Shown here one piece after another: positions 17,948 to 28,550 of a stretch of 64,000 bases of DNA; the stretch's first letter is position 1; each line of letters begins with the position of its first letter. This DNA comes from Amycolatopsis aidingensis (GTDB taxonomy: Bacteria > Actinomycetota > Actinomycetes > Mycobacteriales > Pseudonocardiaceae): assembly GCF_018885265.1 (NCBI RefSeq), contig NZ_CP076538.1, positions 6,794,001 through 6,858,000 on the forward strand. The letters run 5' to 3'. The notes under the pieces are model-generated. The model did no database searches. It was not told the DNA's origin and saw nothing but the letters and a program-made list of their open reading frames with translations. The position numbers and the translations under genes are program-made.

Positions 17948-18253
17948 TTACTTGGCCTTCTCCACGATCCGCACCAGCCGCCAGCGCTTGGTCGCCGAGA
18001 GCGGGCGGGTCTCCATCAGGACCACGCGGTCGCCGATGCCGGCCATGTTCTCCTCGTCGTGCGCCTTGACCTTGGTGGTGGAGCGCATGACCTTCGCGTA
18101 CCGCGCGTGCTTCTTGCGGTCCTCGAGCTGGACCACGATCGTCTTGTTCATCTTGTCCGAGACGACGTAGCCCTCGCGGACCTTCCGGTAGTTCCGGCCG
18201 GAATCGGCCTTCTGTACCGGCTGCTTCGCGATCTCTTCGATCTGCTCGCTCAT
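17948..18253 (-). CDS. rpsQ: 30S ribosomal protein S17
   Basis: S17 (101 residues) is an OB-fold protein that binds 16S rRNA early. Its core is [20 protein letters not shown] and [20 protein letters not shown], after a short acidic extension of about 20 residues. The ATG overlaps the rpmC stop (ATGA). Confidence 0.97.
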   Translation of the reverse strand: MSEQIEEIAKQPVQKADSGRNYRKVREGYVVSDKMNKTIVVQLEDRKKHARYAKVMRSTTKVKAHDEENMAGIGDRVVLMETRPLSATKRWRLVRIVEKAK

Positions 18254-18507
18254 GCGGCACCTTCACTTTCGGCTTCAGCATCGTCGGGGGAGACCGACAG
18301 GCCGAGCTCGCGCTCGCGCATCACCGTGTAGATACGCGCGATGTCGGTGCGAACCGTGCGCAGCCGGCGGTTGTTGTCCAACTGGCCCGTCGCCATCTGG
18401 AAACGGAGGTTGAACAGTTCTTCCTTCGATTCCTTCAGCCGCAGCACGAGCTCCTCCGCGGTGAGCTCGCGAAGTTCTGACGCCGCAACGCCTCCTGCTT
18501 TCGCCAT
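18250..18507 (-). CDS. rpmC: 50S ribosomal protein L29
   Basis: L29 (85 residues) lies at the tunnel exit with L23. The helical hairpin [20 protein letters not shown] and [20 protein letters not shown] is diagnostic, followed by an acidic tail. It is coupled to rplP upstream (TGATG) and rpsQ downstream (ATGA). Confidence 0.96.
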   Translation of the reverse strand: MAKAGGVAASELRELTAEELVLRLKESKEELFNLRFQMATGQLDNNRRLRTVRTDIARIYTVMRERELGLSVSPDDAEAESEGAA

Positions 18508-18926
18508 CAGAACTCACCACCTTCACGGGTCACGATTCGGCACTTCATCGGCAGCTTGTGGATCGCGCGGCGCAGCGCCTCACGAGCCATGGCCTCGTTC
18601 GGGAAGCTCATCTCGAACATCACCCGGCCCGGCTTGACGTTGGCGACCCACCACTCAGGGGAGCCCTTACCGGAACCCATCCGGGTCTCCGCGGGCTTCT
18701 TGGTCAGCGGGCGGTCCGGGAAGATGTTGATCCAGATCTTCCCGCCACGCTTGATGTGCCGGGTCATGGCGATACGAGCGGACTCGATCTGCCGGTTGGT
18801 CACGTAGCTCTGCTCAAGCGCCTGGATGCCGTACTCGCCGAAGTGGACCTTCGTGCCGCCCTTGGCGGCGCCGGAGCGCTTCGGGGAGTGCTGCTTGCGG
18901 TGCTTGACCTTGCGCGGGATGAGCAC
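18507..18926 (-). CDS. rplP: 50S ribosomal protein L16
   Basis: L16 (139 residues) organises the A-site tRNA region of the 50S subunit. It runs from [20 protein letters not shown] through [19 protein letters not shown] to [12 protein letters not shown]. It starts with GTG, 3 bp from the rpsC stop. Confidence 0.97.
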   Translation of the reverse strand: MLIPRKVKHRKQHSPKRSGAAKGGTKVHFGEYGIQALEQSYVTNRQIESARIAMTRHIKRGGKIWINIFPDRPLTKKPAETRMGSGKGSPEWWVANVKPGRVMFEMSFPNEAMAREALRRAIHKLPMKCRIVTREGGEF

Positions 18927-18929
18927 TTC

Positions 18930-19814
18930 TCAGCCCTCCGTCTTCTCTGCCGCGTCCGGCGAGGCCACCTGCGGTGCCTGGCTGGTCGCGACGTCCGTGT
19001 CCGACTGCGCGCCGCCCTGCGCGGACGAGGACTTGTTGCCACCGGAGTCCTGCGCGGCCCGCCCGGCCTCGGTCGACGTGGCCGTGGTGCCCGAGGAACC
19101 GGAGCGGCGCGGGCGGGAGGGACGCTCCCGGCGCGGCGGGCGCTCCGCGGCCGCGGCGGCGTCCCGCGCCTCCTTGGCCTTGAGGCCACCCACCAGGTCG
19201 CCCTTGTAGATCCACACCTTCACGCCGATCCGGCCGAAGGTGGTGCGGGCCTCGAAGAAGCCGTAGTCGATGTCGGCACGCAGCGTGTGCAGCGGCACCC
19301 GGCCGTCGCGGTAGTGCTCCGAGCGGGACATCTCGGCACCGCCGAGCCTGCCACCGCACTGCACCCGGATGCCCTTGACCTGCGGCGAACGCATGGAGGT
19401 CTGGATCGCCTTGCGCATGGCGCGACGGAAAGCCACCCGGTTGGACAGCTGCTCGGCGACACCCTGCGCGACCAGCTGGGCATCGGACTCGGGGCTCTTC
19501 ACCTCGAGGATGTTCAGCTGGACCTGCTTGCCGGTCAGCTTCTCCAGTGCGCCACGGATCCGGTCGGCCTCCGCGCCGCGGCGACCGATCACGATGCCGG
19601 GACGCGCGGTGTGGATGTCCACCCGCACCCGGTCCCGGGTGCGCTCGATCTCCACCTTGGAGATGCCGGCCCGCTCCATGCCGGTCGACAGCAGCTTGCG
19701 GATCTTGACGTCCTCGGCGACGTACTCCGAGTACTGCTTGTCGGCGTACCAGCGGGACTTCCAGTCCGTGGTGATCCCGAGCCGGAAGCCGTGCGGGTTG
19801 ATCTTCTGGCCCAC
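18930..19814 (-). CDS. rpsC: 30S ribosomal protein S3
   Basis: S3 (294 residues) forms the mRNA entry channel and helicase with S4 and S5. The core (about 1-215) has [20 protein letters not shown], the KH domain with [19 protein letters not shown], and [15 protein letters not shown]. About 80 extra C-terminal residues are Ser, Ala, Arg and Thr rich, a common actinobacterial extension. It starts with GTG overlapping the rplV stop (TAGTG). Confidence 0.97.
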   Translation of the reverse strand: MGQKINPHGFRLGITTDWKSRWYADKQYSEYVAEDVKIRKLLSTGMERAGISKVEIERTRDRVRVDIHTARPGIVIGRRGAEADRIRGALEKLTGKQVQLNILEVKSPESDAQLVAQGVAEQLSNRVAFRRAMRKAIQTSMRSPQVKGIRVQCGGRLGGAEMSRSEHYRDGRVPLHTLRADIDYGFFEARTTFGRIGVKVWIYKGDLVGGLKAKEARDAAAAAERPPRRERPSRPRRSGSSGTTATSTEAGRAAQDSGGNKSSSAQGGAQSDTDVATSQAPQVASPDAAEKTEG

Positions 19815-20233
19815 TACCGGCCACCTGCCTTCTTCTTGCCGCTCTTCTTCACGTCTGCCTTCGGCCGGGACTCGACCTCGACCGTGATGTGACTGGTCCG
19901 CTTCCGGATCCGGTACGCACGGCCCTGGGCACGCGGGCGGATCCGCTTGAGCGTCGGCCCTTCGTCCGCGTAGGCGTTCTTCACCCAGAGCGTGTCCGGG
20001 TCCAGGTCGAGGTTGTTCTCGGCATTGGCCATAGCGCTGGAGAGCACCTTGGCCAACTGGCCACTGGCCGCCTGCGGAGCGAACCGGAGCACGGCAAGGG
20101 CCTCGTTGGCGCTACGACCCTTGATCAGCTCGATCACCCGGCGCACCTTGGTCGGCGAGTCCCGGACGAAGCGAGCCCGCGCCACGGCGACCGGCAGTTC
20201 CTCTGCCGTCGCGGCGTCGTTCTGGGCGTTCAT
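19814..20233 (-). CDS. rplV: 50S ribosomal protein L22
   Basis: L22 (139 residues) lines the exit tunnel. The core is [20 protein letters not shown], and the tunnel-loop region ends in [20 protein letters not shown], both intact. The C-terminus is Lys rich. It lies 27 bp downstream of rpsS. Confidence 0.97.
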   Translation of the reverse strand: MNAQNDAATAEELPVAVARARFVRDSPTKVRRVIELIKGRSANEALAVLRFAPQAASGQLAKVLSSAMANAENNLDLDPDTLWVKNAYADEGPTLKRIRPRAQGRAYRIRKRTSHITVEVESRPKADVKKSGKKKAGGR

Positions 20234-20260
20234 CGCTTGCTTCCTTCTCGTGTTCGGCGC

Positions 20261-20542
20261 TCAGCGGCGGCGCGACTTGCGGTCATCCTTGACGTGGCCC
20301 TTGAAGGTCCGCGTCGGGGCGAATTCGCCCAGCTTGTGCCCCACCATCGCCTCGGTGACGAACACCGGCACGTGCTTACGGCCGTCGTGCACCGCGATCG
20401 TGTGCCCCAGGAAGTCCGGGATGATCGTGGAGCGGCGGGACCAGGTCTTGATCACCGTCTTCTTGCCCGACTCGTTCAGCGCGTCCACCTTCTTGAGCAG
20501 GTGGTCGTCCACGAACGGGCCCTTTTTCAGGCTGCGCGGCAT
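20261..20542 (-). CDS. rpsS: 30S ribosomal protein S19
   Basis: S19 (93 residues) is in the 30S head and contacts S13. It begins [20 protein letters not shown] and has [20 protein letters not shown]. It lies between rplB and rplV as in all S10 clusters. Confidence 0.97.
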   Translation of the reverse strand: MPRSLKKGPFVDDHLLKKVDALNESGKKTVIKTWSRRSTIIPDFLGHTIAVHDGRKHVPVFVTEAMVGHKLGEFAPTRTFKGHVKDDRKSRRR

Positions 20543-20560
20543 GTTCTCTTACCTCCCTGC

Positions 20561-21394
20561 TCAGCGCTTCTTGCCGGTACGCCGGCGGCGGACGATCAAC
20601 TTGTCGCTCGGCTTGCGACGACGGGTGCGGCCTTCCGGCTTCCCGTTCGGGTTCACCGGGTGACGGCCACCGGAGGTCTTGCCCTCACCGCCACCGTGCG
20701 GGTGGTCCACCGGGTTCATCACCACACCGCGGACGGTCGGGCGCTTGCCCTTCCAGCGGCTGCGGCCCGCCTTGCCCCAGCTGATGTTCGAGTGCTCGGA
20801 GTTACCGACCTCACCCACGGTGGCGCGGTTGCGCACGTCCACGTTGCGGATCTCGCCCGAGGGCATCCGCAGCTGGGCGTACGGGCCGTCCTTGGCGACG
20901 AGCTGCACCCGCGCACCGGCGGAGCGGGCGATCTTCGCGCCGCCGCCGGGACGGAGCTCGATCGCGTGCACCACGGTGCCGACCGGGATGTTGCGCAGCG
21001 GCAGGTTGTTGCCCGGCTTGATGTCGGCACGCGGGCCGCTCTCAATCGGGTCGCCCTGCTTCAGCTTGTCCGGCGCGATGATGTAGCGCTTCTCGCCGTC
21101 GGCGTAGTGCAGCAGCGCGATCCGTGCGGTGCGGTTCGGGTCGTACTCGATGTGCGCGACCTTGGCCGGCACGCCGTCCTTGTCGTTGCGCCGGAAGTCG
21201 ATCAGCCGGTACGCCCGCTTGTGCCCACCGCCCTTGTGCCGGGTGGTGATCTTGCCGGATGAGTTCCGGCCGCCGCTGCTGTGCAACGGACGCAGCAGCG
21301 ACTTCTCCGGCTCCGTCCTGGTGATCTCGGCGAAGTCGGCAACCGAGGAGCCCCGGCGCCCCGGGGTTGTCGGCTTGTACTTGCGAATGCCCAT
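20561..21394 (-). CDS. rplB: 50S ribosomal protein L2
   Basis: L2 (277 residues) supports peptidyl transferase activity and subunit joining. [20 protein letters not shown] opens the protein, and [20 protein letters not shown] holds the conserved histidines near the catalytic centre. It lies 14 bp after rplW. Confidence 0.98.
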   Translation of the reverse strand: MGIRKYKPTTPGRRGSSVADFAEITRTEPEKSLLRPLHSSGGRNSSGKITTRHKGGGHKRAYRLIDFRRNDKDGVPAKVAHIEYDPNRTARIALLHYADGEKRYIIAPDKLKQGDPIESGPRADIKPGNNLPLRNIPVGTVVHAIELRPGGGAKIARSAGARVQLVAKDGPYAQLRMPSGEIRNVDVRNRATVGEVGNSEHSNISWGKAGRSRWKGKRPTVRGVVMNPVDHPHGGGEGKTSGGRHPVNPNGKPEGRTRRRKPSDKLIVRRRRTGKKR

Positions 21395-21408
21395 GTCTGC
21401 TCAGTCCC

Positions 21409-21720
21409 TTACGCGGCGGGGCCGCCGAAGATCTCGATCGGCTTGCTCTCGGCCGAGAGCGTCACGACGGCACGCTTGGTGTCCTTGCGCTTGCCGAAGC
21501 CGTACCGGGTGCGCTTGCGCTTGCCCAGGCGGTTCAGCGTGTTCACGCTGACCACCTTGACCCCGAACACCTGCTCGACCGCGATCTTGATCTGGGTCTT
21601 GTTGGCGTCCGGGCGGACCAGGAAGGTGTACTTGTGGTCCTCGAGCAGCCCGTAGGACTTCTCGGAGATCACCGGCGCGATCAGGATGTCGCGCGGGTCG
21701 GGGATCGCCACCGAGCTCAC
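21409..21720 (-). CDS. rplW: 50S ribosomal protein L23
   Basis: L23 (103 residues) sits at the tunnel exit and docks trigger factor and SRP. It has [20 protein letters not shown] and [20 protein letters not shown]. The GTG start overlaps the rplD stop (GTGA). Confidence 0.97.
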   Translation of the reverse strand: MSSVAIPDPRDILIAPVISEKSYGLLEDHKYTFLVRPDANKTQIKIAVEQVFGVKVVSVNTLNRLGKRKRTRYGFGKRKDTKRAVVTLSAESKPIEIFGGPAA

Positions 21721-22376
21721 TGCTGCTCACTCCCTTCAGCGGCGTTGCCCTTGGCGCCCTTGGCGACGAACGCATCGAACGCGGCCTTTGTGAAGACCAC
21801 GTCGTCGTTGACCAGGACGTCGTAGGTGTTCAGCTGGTCCGGCGTGATCAGGTGCACGTAGGACAGGTTGCGTGCGGAGCGCCAGCCGAGCTCGTCGTCC
21901 CGGTGCAGCACCACGAGCACGCGCTTGGCCTGCGTCACCGCGGCCAGCGCCTGCTTGGCGTCCTTTGTGGAAGGCTTCTCGCCACTGACCAGTTCGGTGA
22001 CCACGTGCAGCTGGCCGCAACGGGCCCGGTCGGAGAGGGCACCCCGCAGCGCGGCGGCCTTCATCTTCTTCGGGGTGCGCTGGTCGTAGCTGCGCGGCTT
22101 GGGGCCGTGCACCGTGCCACCGCCGGTGAACTGCGGGGCGCGGATCGAGCCCTGGCGGGCGCGGCCGGTGCCCTTCTGGCGGTACGGCTTCTTGCCACCA
22201 CCGGAGACCTCGCCGCGGGTCTTCGTCGAGTGGGTGCCCTGGCGCGCGGCGGCCAGCTGGGCCACCACCACCTGGTGCATCAACGGCACGTTGGCCTGCA
22301 CATCGAAGATCTCCCCGGGCAGCTCGACGGTGCCTTCGGCCGCACCGGCCGGCGTCTTCAGCTCGAGGCTGCTCAC
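21717..22376 (-). CDS. rplD: 50S ribosomal protein L4
   Basis: L4 (219 residues) reaches into the exit tunnel through its extended loop ([20 protein letters not shown]). In gamma-proteobacteria it also represses its operon; that is not known here. The GTG start overlaps the rplC stop, and its own stop overlaps rplW. Confidence 0.97.
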   Translation of the reverse strand: MSSLELKTPAGAAEGTVELPGEIFDVQANVPLMHQVVVAQLAAARQGTHSTKTRGEVSGGGKKPYRQKGTGRARQGSIRAPQFTGGGTVHGPKPRSYDQRTPKKMKAAALRGALSDRARCGQLHVVTELVSGEKPSTKDAKQALAAVTQAKRVLVVLHRDDELGWRSARNLSYVHLITPDQLNTYDVLVNDDVVFTKAAFDAFVAKGAKGNAAEGSEQQ

Positions 22377-23038
22377 TTCGCACCACCCTTCTGCGGCGCC
22401 TTCGCGGCATCGCGGACGAACACCACGCCGCCCTTCGGGCCCGGTACCGCACCCTTGATCAGCAGCAGGCCGTCCTCGGCGCGCACGGCGTGCACGGTCA
22501 GGCCCTGCGTGGTGACCCGGTCGCCGCCCATCCGGCCGGCCATCCGCATGCCCTTGAACACGCGGCCGGGGCTGGCGCAGCCACCGATCGAGCCCGGCTT
22601 GCGGTGCACGGCCTGCGCACCGTGGCTGGCGCCCTGGCCGCTGAAGCCGTGCCGCTTCATCACACCCGCGAAGCCCTTGCCCTTGCTGGTGCCGGTGACG
22701 TCGACCAGAGCGCCGGTGTCGAACACCTCGACGGTGATCTCCTGGCCGACCTCGTAGGTCTCGGCGTCGTGCGTCCGCAGCTCGACGAGGTGCCGCCGGG
22801 GGGTGACACCCGCCTTGCTGAAGTGCCCGGACTCCGGCTTGTTGACCTTGCGCGGGTCGATCGCGCCGAAGGCCAACTGGACGGCCGTGTAGCCGTCGGT
22901 CTCCTGGTTGCGCACCTGGGTAACCACGTTCGGCCCGGCCTTCACGACGGTCACCGGAACAACCCGGTTGTTCTCGTCGAAGACCTGGGTCATGCCGAGC
23001 TTGGTACCCAGGATGCCCTTCACTTGCCTGTCAGACAT
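22373..23038 (-). CDS. rplC: 50S ribosomal protein L3
   Basis: L3 (221 residues) initiates 50S assembly. It begins [20 protein letters not shown], the family's usual start, at ATG 23038. The loop [20 protein letters not shown], which reaches toward the catalytic centre, is intact. In-frame codons upstream of 23038 are outside the conserved protein. It is the second gene of the S10 operon. Confidence 0.97.
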   Translation of the reverse strand: MSDRQVKGILGTKLGMTQVFDENNRVVPVTVVKAGPNVVTQVRNQETDGYTAVQLAFGAIDPRKVNKPESGHFSKAGVTPRRHLVELRTHDAETYEVGQEITVEVFDTGALVDVTGTSKGKGFAGVMKRHGFSGQGASHGAQAVHRKPGSIGGCASPGRVFKGMRMAGRMGGDRVTTQGLTVHAVRAEDGLLLIKGAVPGPKGGVVFVRDAAKAPQKGGAK

Positions 23039-23069
23039 GAGTCTCTTATCTCCGCCGCTGCGCGTGCCC

Positions 23070-23375
23070 TTACTGGATGTTGACGTCGACACTCGCTGGG
23101 AGGTCGATCCTCATGAGTGCGTCCACCGTCTTCGGCGTCGGGTCGAGAATGTCGATCAGACGCTTGTGCGTGCGCATTTCGAAGTGCTCGCGCGAGTCCT
23201 TGTACTTGTGCGGCGAGCGGATGACGCAGTAGACGTTCTTTTCGGTGGGCAGCGGCACCGGCCCCACCACGGAGGCGCCGGTGCGCGTGACCGTCTCGAC
23301 GATCTTGCGCGCGCTAGCATCGATCGCCTCGTGGTCATAGGCCTTGAGCCGGATGCGGATCTTCTGTCCCGCCAT
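23070..23375 (-). CDS. rpsJ: 30S ribosomal protein S10 (NusE)
   Basis: S10 (101 residues) works in the 30S head and, as NusE, in antitermination with Nus[21 protein letters not shown] opens it, and the long loop around [20 protein letters not shown] is intact. I start at ATG 23375, behind GAAGGAACGAG; upstream in-frame codons belong to the leader. It heads the S10 operon, behind a leader of about 340 nt. Confidence 0.97.
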
Positions 23376-23521
23376 GGTGGCAGCTCGTTCCTTCTCGTCT
23401 CTTCCGTGGCCAGTCCGAAAGGTCGGTGGTTGGCCCTGGAGTCTCGTGCCGCTTCTCACACCGGCGCGGCGTGCATTTCCTGCTCGCCTCGCGCCAGTTT
23501 CCGCACGTCAACACCCTGACC

Positions 23522-23628
23522 TCCGGTCCACGCGGTCGGGCGTGTCGCGCCCGGCGCACAGACCGATCCCCAGGGAAATCGCCGTGCCGTAGGTCTCTTC
23601 CGGAAGGAGCCGCCGGTGGTTTCCGAGG
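23522..23628 (-). promoter_or_regulatory. S10 operon leader with blocks shared with the str operon leader
   Basis: In the 414-bp gap between tuf and rpsJ, the minus strand carries CCTCGGAAA (23620-23628). Downstream of it lies a block at 23522-23556 containing GACACGCCCGACCGCG. The block can fold as GGGC-GCGACAC-GCCC. Both elements recur in the same order in the rpsL leader at 28187-28264. No ORF with coding character is present. Confidence 0.6.
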
Positions 23629-23721
23629 CCCCCGACTCGTAATCCGAGTCCTGGGCACTCGCACCAAGGTGGCCGTTTTGTCGAATCGCTCCGACGAACG
23701 GCCACCCAGTGACGAGCAACC

Positions 23722-23750
23722 CTAATAGTGTCGCACACCCGGATTCGCAA
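23722..23750 (-). promoter_or_regulatory. Candidate promoter of the S10 operon
   Basis: The minus strand has TTGCGA (23745-23750) and TATTAG (23722-23727) with a 17-bp spacer. It lies just past the tuf terminator and about 90 bp before the shared leader elements. The -10 box is not ideal. Confidence 0.35.
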
Positions 23751-23783
23751 GCCGGACCCGGGGCTGAAGTCCCCGGGTCCGGC
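23751..23783 (-). terminator. tuf terminator
   Basis: A perfect 13-bp stem (GCCGGACCCGGGG, 23751-23763 with 23771-23783) and a 7-nt loop start 6 bp after the tuf stop. The next promoter box begins at its edge, so the str and S10 operons are packed end to end. Confidence 0.85.
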
Positions 23784-23789
23784 TCGGAA

Positions 23790-24983
23790 TCACTTGATGA
23801 TCTTGGTGACCTGTCCTGCACCGACGGTCCGGCCACCCTCACGGATGGCGAAACGCAGACCCTCGTCCATGGCGACCGGCTGGATCAGCTGGACGCTGAT
23901 GTCGGTGTTGTCGCCCGGCATGACCATCTCGGTGCCCTCGGGGAGGGTCACCACGCCGGTCACGTCGGTGGTCCGGAAGTAGAACTGCGGGCGGTAGTTG
24001 TTGAAGAACGGCGTGTGCCGCCCACCCTCGTCCTTGGCCAGGATGTACACCGAGCCCTCGAACTCGGTGTGCGGGGTGGTGGTGCCGGGCTTCACGACGA
24101 CCTGGCCGCGCTCGACGTCCTCCCGCTTGATGCCACGCAGCAGCAGGCCGACGTTGTCACCGGCCTGGCCGGAGTCGAGCAGCTTGCGGAACATCTCGAC
24201 ACCGGTGACGGTGGTCTTGGTCGACTTCTCGCGGATGCCGACGATCTCGACCTCTTCGTTGACGTTGATCTGGCCACGCTCGACGCGGCCGGTCACCACG
24301 GTGCCGCGACCGGTGATGGTGAACACGTCCTCGATCGGCATCAGGAACGGCTTGTCCAGGCTGCGCACCGGGTCCGGGACGTTCTCGTCCACGGCGTCCA
24401 TCAGCTCGAGCACGGTCTGCGACCACTGCTCGTCGCCCTCGAGCGCCTTCAGGCCGGAGACCTTGATCACCGGGGCGTCGTCGCCGGGGAAGTCCTGGGA
24501 GTTCAGCAGCTCGCGAACCTCCAGCTCGACCAGCTCGATGATCTCCTCGTCGTCCACCATGTCGGCCTTGTTCAGCGCCACCACGATGTAGGGCACACCG
24601 ACCTGCTTGGCCAGCAGCACGTGCTCACGGGTCTGCGGCATCGGGCCGTCGGTCGCCGCGACCACCAGGATCGCACCGTCCATCTGGGCGGCACCGGTGA
24701 TCATGTTCTTGATGTAGTCCGCGTGACCGGGGGCGTCGACGTGCGCGTAGTGGCGCTTCTCGGTCTGGTACTCGACGTGCGAGATGTTGATCGTAATGCC
24801 GCGCTGCTTCTCCTCCGGGGCATTGTCGATCATGTCGAACGCCGACGCGGTGTTCAGGTCCGGGTACTTCTCGTGCAGCACCTTGGTGATCGCCGCGGTG
24901 AGCGTGGTCTTGCCGTGGTCGACGTGACCGATGGTGCCGATGTTCACGTGCGGCTTGTCCCGCTCGAACTTCGCCTTCGCCAC
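23790..24983 (-). CDS. tuf: Elongation factor Tu
   Basis: EF-Tu (397 residues) delivers aminoacyl-tRNA to the ribosome. GTP-binding motifs are [10 protein letters not shown] (about 19-28), DAPGHADY and NKADMVDD. Domains 2 and 3 follow normally ([13 protein letters not shown], then [10 protein letters not shown]). It starts with GTG, with AGGAGGA 8 nt upstream. It is the last gene of the str operon and the only tuf copy in the window. Confidence 0.98.
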   Translation of the reverse strand: MAKAKFERDKPHVNIGTIGHVDHGKTTLTAAITKVLHEKYPDLNTASAFDMIDNAPEEKQRGITINISHVEYQTEKRHYAHVDAPGHADYIKNMITGAAQMDGAILVVAATDGPMPQTREHVLLAKQVGVPYIVVALNKADMVDDEEIIELVELEVRELLNSQDFPGDDAPVIKVSGLKALEGDEQWSQTVLELMDAVDENVPDPVRSLDKPFLMPIEDVFTITGRGTVVTGRVERGQINVNEEVEIVGIREKSTKTTVTGVEMFRKLLDSGQAGDNVGLLLRGIKREDVERGQVVVKPGTTTPHTEFEGSVYILAKDEGGRHTPFFNNYRPQFYFRTTDVTGVVTLPEGTEMVMPGDNTDISVQLIQPVAMDEGLRFAIREGGRTVGAGQVTKIIK

Positions 24984-25088
24984 TGGAATGTCCTCCTGGA
25001 CTTTTGCTTTCCTGCCGCCGCTCGACGTGGCTGCCTTTGCGGCGGGTCATCTGGTCAGTTGTGCGGACCTGGGCGACCCGCTTTGGGT

Positions 25089-25114
25089 GCTACCGGAGTT
25101 TATTCCCCGGTAGC
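25089..25114 (-). terminator. Weak hairpin at the fusA stop codon
   Basis: An 8-bp stem (GCTACCGG, 25089-25096 with 25107-25114) spans the fusA stop. It could reduce read-through into tuf or act in RNA processing; tuf often exceeds fusA in expression. No U-tract is present. Confidence 0.3.
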
Positions 25115-27199
25115 TTTCGCGATGATCTCCTTGGCGACGTTCGAAGGAACCTCACCGTAGGAGTCGAACTGCATGGAGTAGTTCGCACGACCCTGGGTCT
25201 TGGACCGCAGGTCGCCCACGTAACCGAACATCTCCGACAGCGGAACCAGAGCCTTCACGACGCGGGTGCCCGCGCGCTCGTCCATGGCCTGAACCTGGCC
25301 ACGACGCGAATTCAGGTCGCCGATGACATCGCCCATGTAATCCTCGGGCGTGGTCACCTCGACGGCCATCATCGGCTCCAGCAGTACCGGGCCCGCCTTC
25401 TTCGCGGCTTCCTTCATCGCCATCGAACCGGCGACCTTGAACGCCATCTCCGAAGAGTCGACCTCGTGGTACGCACCATCCAACAAGGTGAGCTTCAACC
25501 CGACCAGCGGGTAGCCGGCCAGCACGCCGTACTGCATGGCGTCCTGGGCGCCCGCGTCGACCGACGGGATGTACTCCCGCGGCACGCGGCCACCGGTGAC
25601 CTCGTTGGCGAACTCGTAGAGTGCACCGTCCGTCGTCTCCAGCGGCTCCAGCTTGATGATCACCCTGGCGAACTGACCGGAGCCACCGGTCTGCTTCTTG
25701 TGCGTGTACTCGTGCTTGTCGACCGTCTTGCGGATGGTCTCCCGGTAGGCGACCTGCGGCTTACCGATGTTCGCCTCGACCTTGAAGTCGGACTTCATCC
25801 GGTTCACCAGCACCTCGAGGTGGAGCTCACCCATCCCCTTGATGATGGTCTGGCCGGTCTCCTCGTCCTGGTTGACCTGGAAGGTCGGGTCTTCCTCGGC
25901 CAGCTTCTGGATCGCCGTCGAGAGCTTCTCCTGGTCGGCCTTCGTCTTCGGCTCGATGGCCACCTCGATGACCGGCGCGGGGAAGGTCATCGACTCAAGC
26001 ACGATCGGGTTCTGCGGGTCGGCGAGGGTGTCACCGGTGGTGGTGTCCTTCAGGCCCTGCACCGCGTAGATGTGCCCGGCCTGTGCCTCGTCGACAGGGT
26101 TCTCCTTGTTGGAGTGCATCTGGAAGAGCTTCCCGACGCGCTCCTTGCGCTCCTTGGTCGCGTTCATCACCTGCGTGCCCGAGGCGACCTTGCCGGAGTA
26201 GACCCGGATGTAGGTCAGCTTGCCGTAGAACGGGTGCACCGCGACCTTGGAAACCAGCGCGGAGAACGGCTCCTGCGTGGAGGGCTTGCGGCTGGCCGGG
26301 GTCTCGCCGTCCCGCAGCAGGCCCTCGACCGGCGGCACGTCCAGCGGCGACGGCAGGTAGTCGATCACCGCGTCCAGCATGGGCTGCACGCCCTTGTTCT
26401 TGAACGCGGAGCCCGCCAGCACCGGGAAGGCGGCCCGGTCGATGGTCAGCTTGCGGATGCCGGCCTTGATCTCGTCCTGGGTCAGCTCCTCGCCACCGAA
26501 GTACTTCTCCATCAGCTCGTCGTCGGTCTCGGCGACGGCCTCGATGAGCTTGTCGCGGTACTCCGCGGCGCGGTCGGCGAGGTCGGCCGGAATGTCCTCG
26601 ACCTCGTAGTCCTCGCCCTTCTTGACATCCCCGCGCCAGGTCAGCGCCTTCATCCGCACCAGGTCGACGACGCCCTCGAAGCCGCTCTCCGCGCCGATCG
26701 GCAGCTGGATGACCAGCGGGCGGGCACCGAGACGCTCCTCGATGGTCTTCACCGTGAAGTAGAAGTCCGCGCCCAGCTTGTCCATCTTGTTGACGAAGCA
26801 GATCCGGGGGACCTCGTACTTGTCGGCCTGCCGCCAGACCTGCTCGGACTGGGGCTCGACGCCCTCCTTGCCGTCGAAGACGGCGACCGCACCGTCGAGC
26901 ACCCGCAGCGACCGCTCCACCTCGACGGTGAAGTCGACGTGGCCCGGGGTGTCGATGATGTTGATCTGGTAGTCGGTCCAGAAGGTGGTGGTGGCAGCCG
27001 AGGTAATGGTGATACCCCGCTTCTGCTCCTCCTCCATCCAGTCCATCGTCGCGGCGCCGTCGTGCACCTCGCCGATCTTGTAGTTGATCCCGGTGTAGTA
27101 CAGGATCCGCTCGGTCGTGGTGGTCTTACCGGCGTCGATGTGGGCCATGATGCCGATGTTGCGGACCTTGTTCAGGTCGGTCAGCACGTCACGTGCCAC
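25100..27199 (-). CDS. fusA: Elongation factor G
   Basis: EF-G (699 residues) drives translocation and ribosome recycling. Its G domain has [28 protein letters not shown] and [10 protein letters not shown]. Domain IV carries [17 protein letters not shown]. Length and motifs are fully typical. It lies between rpsG and tuf. Confidence 0.98.
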   Translation of the reverse strand: MARDVLTDLNKVRNIGIMAHIDAGKTTTTERILYYTGINYKIGEVHDGAATMDWMEEEQKRGITITSAATTTFWTDYQINIIDTPGHVDFTVEVERSLRVLDGAVAVFDGKEGVEPQSEQVWRQADKYEVPRICFVNKMDKLGADFYFTVKTIEERLGARPLVIQLPIGAESGFEGVVDLVRMKALTWRGDVKKGEDYEVEDIPADLADRAAEYRDKLIEAVAETDDELMEKYFGGEELTQDEIKAGIRKLTIDRAAFPVLAGSAFKNKGVQPMLDAVIDYLPSPLDVPPVEGLLRDGETPASRKPSTQEPFSALVSKVAVHPFYGKLTYIRVYSGKVASGTQVMNATKERKERVGKLFQMHSNKENPVDEAQAGHIYAVQGLKDTTTGDTLADPQNPIVLESMTFPAPVIEVAIEPKTKADQEKLSTAIQKLAEEDPTFQVNQDEETGQTIIKGMGELHLEVLVNRMKSDFKVEANIGKPQVAYRETIRKTVDKHEYTHKKQTGGSGQFARVIIKLEPLETTDGALYEFANEVTGGRVPREYIPSVDAGAQDAMQYGVLAGYPLVGLKLTLLDGAYHEVDSSEMAFKVAGSMAMKEAAKKAGPVLLEPMMAVEVTTPEDYMGDVIGDLNSRRGQVQAMDERAGTRVVKALVPLSEMFGYVGDLRSKTQGRANYSMQFDSYGEVPSNVAKEIIAKATGE

Positions 27200-27259
27200 T
27201 TCAATGTCCCCTGTCTCAAGCGTGGGGCCCTGGCTGGCTTCTGGCGCAGCCGGGCGGTG

Positions 27260-27730
27260 TTACCACCGGTAGTGGGCGAAGGCCTTGTTCGACTCGGCCA
27301 TCTTGTGCGTGTCCTCGCGGCGCTTCACGCTGGCCCCGAGGCCGTTGCTCGCGTCGAGCAGCTCGTTCTGCAGGCGCTCGATCATGGTCTTCTCGCGGCG
27401 CTGCTGCGAGAACTTCACGATCCAGCGCAGGGCAAGGGTCGTCGAGCGACCGGGCTTGACCTCGATCGGCACCTGGTAGGTGGCGCCACCGACGCGGCGG
27501 CTCTTCACCTCGAGGGTGGGCTTCACGTTGTCGAGCGCGCGCTTCAGCGTGACAACCGGGTCGGTGCCGGTCTTCTCGCGAGCGCCTTCCAGTGCGCCGT
27601 ACACGATCCGTTCGGCAAGCGAGCGCTTGCCGTCCTTCAGCACCTTGTTCACCAGCTGGGTGACCAGCGGGGAGCTGTAGACCGGATCGGAGATCAGCGG
27701 CCGCTTCGGGGCCGGACCCTTGCGGGGCAT
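27260..27730 (-). CDS. rpsG: 30S ribosomal protein S7
   Basis: S7 (156 residues) nucleates the 30S head and contacts E-site tRNA. It begins [20 protein letters not shown] and ends [13 protein letters not shown]. It starts 1 bp after the rpsL stop. Confidence 0.97.
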   Translation of the reverse strand: MPRKGPAPKRPLISDPVYSSPLVTQLVNKVLKDGKRSLAERIVYGALEGAREKTGTDPVVTLKRALDNVKPTLEVKSRRVGGATYQVPIEVKPGRSTTLALRWIVKFSQQRREKTMIERLQNELLDASNGLGASVKRREDTHKMAESNKAFAHYRW

Positions 27731-27731
27731 A

Positions 27732-28106
27732 TCAGCTCTTCTCCTTCTTCGCGCCGTACCGACTGCGCGCCTGCTTGCGGTTCTTCACGCCCTGCGTGTC
27801 CAGCGAACCGCGGATGATCTTGTAACGGACGCCCGGCAGGTCCTTCACACGACCACCACGGACCAGCACCATCGAGTGCTCCTGGAGGTTGTGCCCCTCG
27901 CCGGGAATGTAGGCGGTGACCTCGATGCCACTGGTCAGCTTCACACGCGCGACCTTGCGCAGCGCCGAGTTCGGCTTCTTCGGCGTGGTCGTGTACACGC
28001 GGGTGCACACGCCGCGCCGCTGCGGGCTCCCCTTGAGCGCCGCAGTCTTCTGCTTGACAGCCTTGTCCTGGCGGCCCTTACGGACCAGCTGCTGGATCGT
28101 GGGCAA
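27732..28106 (-). CDS. rpsL: 30S ribosomal protein S12
   Basis: S12 (124 residues) monitors decoding. The loops [20 protein letters not shown] and [16 protein letters not shown] carry the wild-type lysines where streptomycin-resistance mutations arise, so no such mutation is seen. The start is TTG (28104-28106, [11 protein letters not shown]) with only a weak ribosome-binding site. It heads the str operon, behind a leader of about 250 nt. Confidence 0.97.
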   Translation of the reverse strand: MPTIQQLVRKGRQDKAVKQKTAALKGSPQRRGVCTRVYTTTPKKPNSALRKVARVKLTSGIEVTAYIPGEGHNLQEHSMVLVRGGRVKDLPGVRYKIIRGSLDTQGVKNRKQARSRYGAKKEKS

Positions 28107-28186
28107 TGGACCAGCTTTCTGTCGCGTCCTGCTTGTGTCTCTATCTGTCGAGCCGTCAGCGTCCCGATAGCTCTCGTTGGTGGCCT

Positions 28187-28264
28187 CCCCGGCCCCCGCG
28201 GTCGGGCGTGTCGGCCCGCGTCAGGATCGTGCGATCCGGTAACTTCCCGTCAGGATTTCCGAGG
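28187..28264 (-). promoter_or_regulatory. str operon leader with blocks shared with the S10 leader
   Basis: The minus strand has CCTCGGAAA (28256-28264) and, 35 bp later, a block at 28187-28220 containing CCGACACGCCCGACCGCG. The same two elements lie in the rpsJ leader. CCTCGGAAA falls about 90 nt after the predicted start site in both operons. Between them is the small dyad GGATCG/CGATCC. Confidence 0.6.
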
Positions 28265-28364
28265 GACCCCGCCTGACCCCGGCCGGCAAGCCGGACACCG
28301 AGGGCATCCGACCGTGGCCGAATGGCACGCGGAGCGGCCCGACGTCTGCCGGGCACGGTCGTCA

Positions 28365-28394
28365 AAGATACCCGCCCGTGTTCACGGCGACCAA
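28365..28394 (-). promoter_or_regulatory. Candidate promoter of the str operon
   Basis: The minus strand reads TTGGTC (28389-28394), an 18-bp spacer, and TATCTT (28365-28370). It places the start site near 28358. An 8-bp hairpin (28409-28416 with 28421-28428) lies between this promoter and the divergent YbaB gene. Confidence 0.5.
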
Positions 28395-28550
28395 ATCGGG
28401 GGTGGTTAATGCCGGGGCGGCCCGGCATCCAGGCGACTCCTCGTCCTCAGTCTACCGGATCGGAGCCCGCCGAGGGGGTCGATGCGTCATTCTGAGGATC
28501 AAGCGGGAAGATCGGCGCCTGATCACCAGGGCACGGCCAAGGAGGCGACC

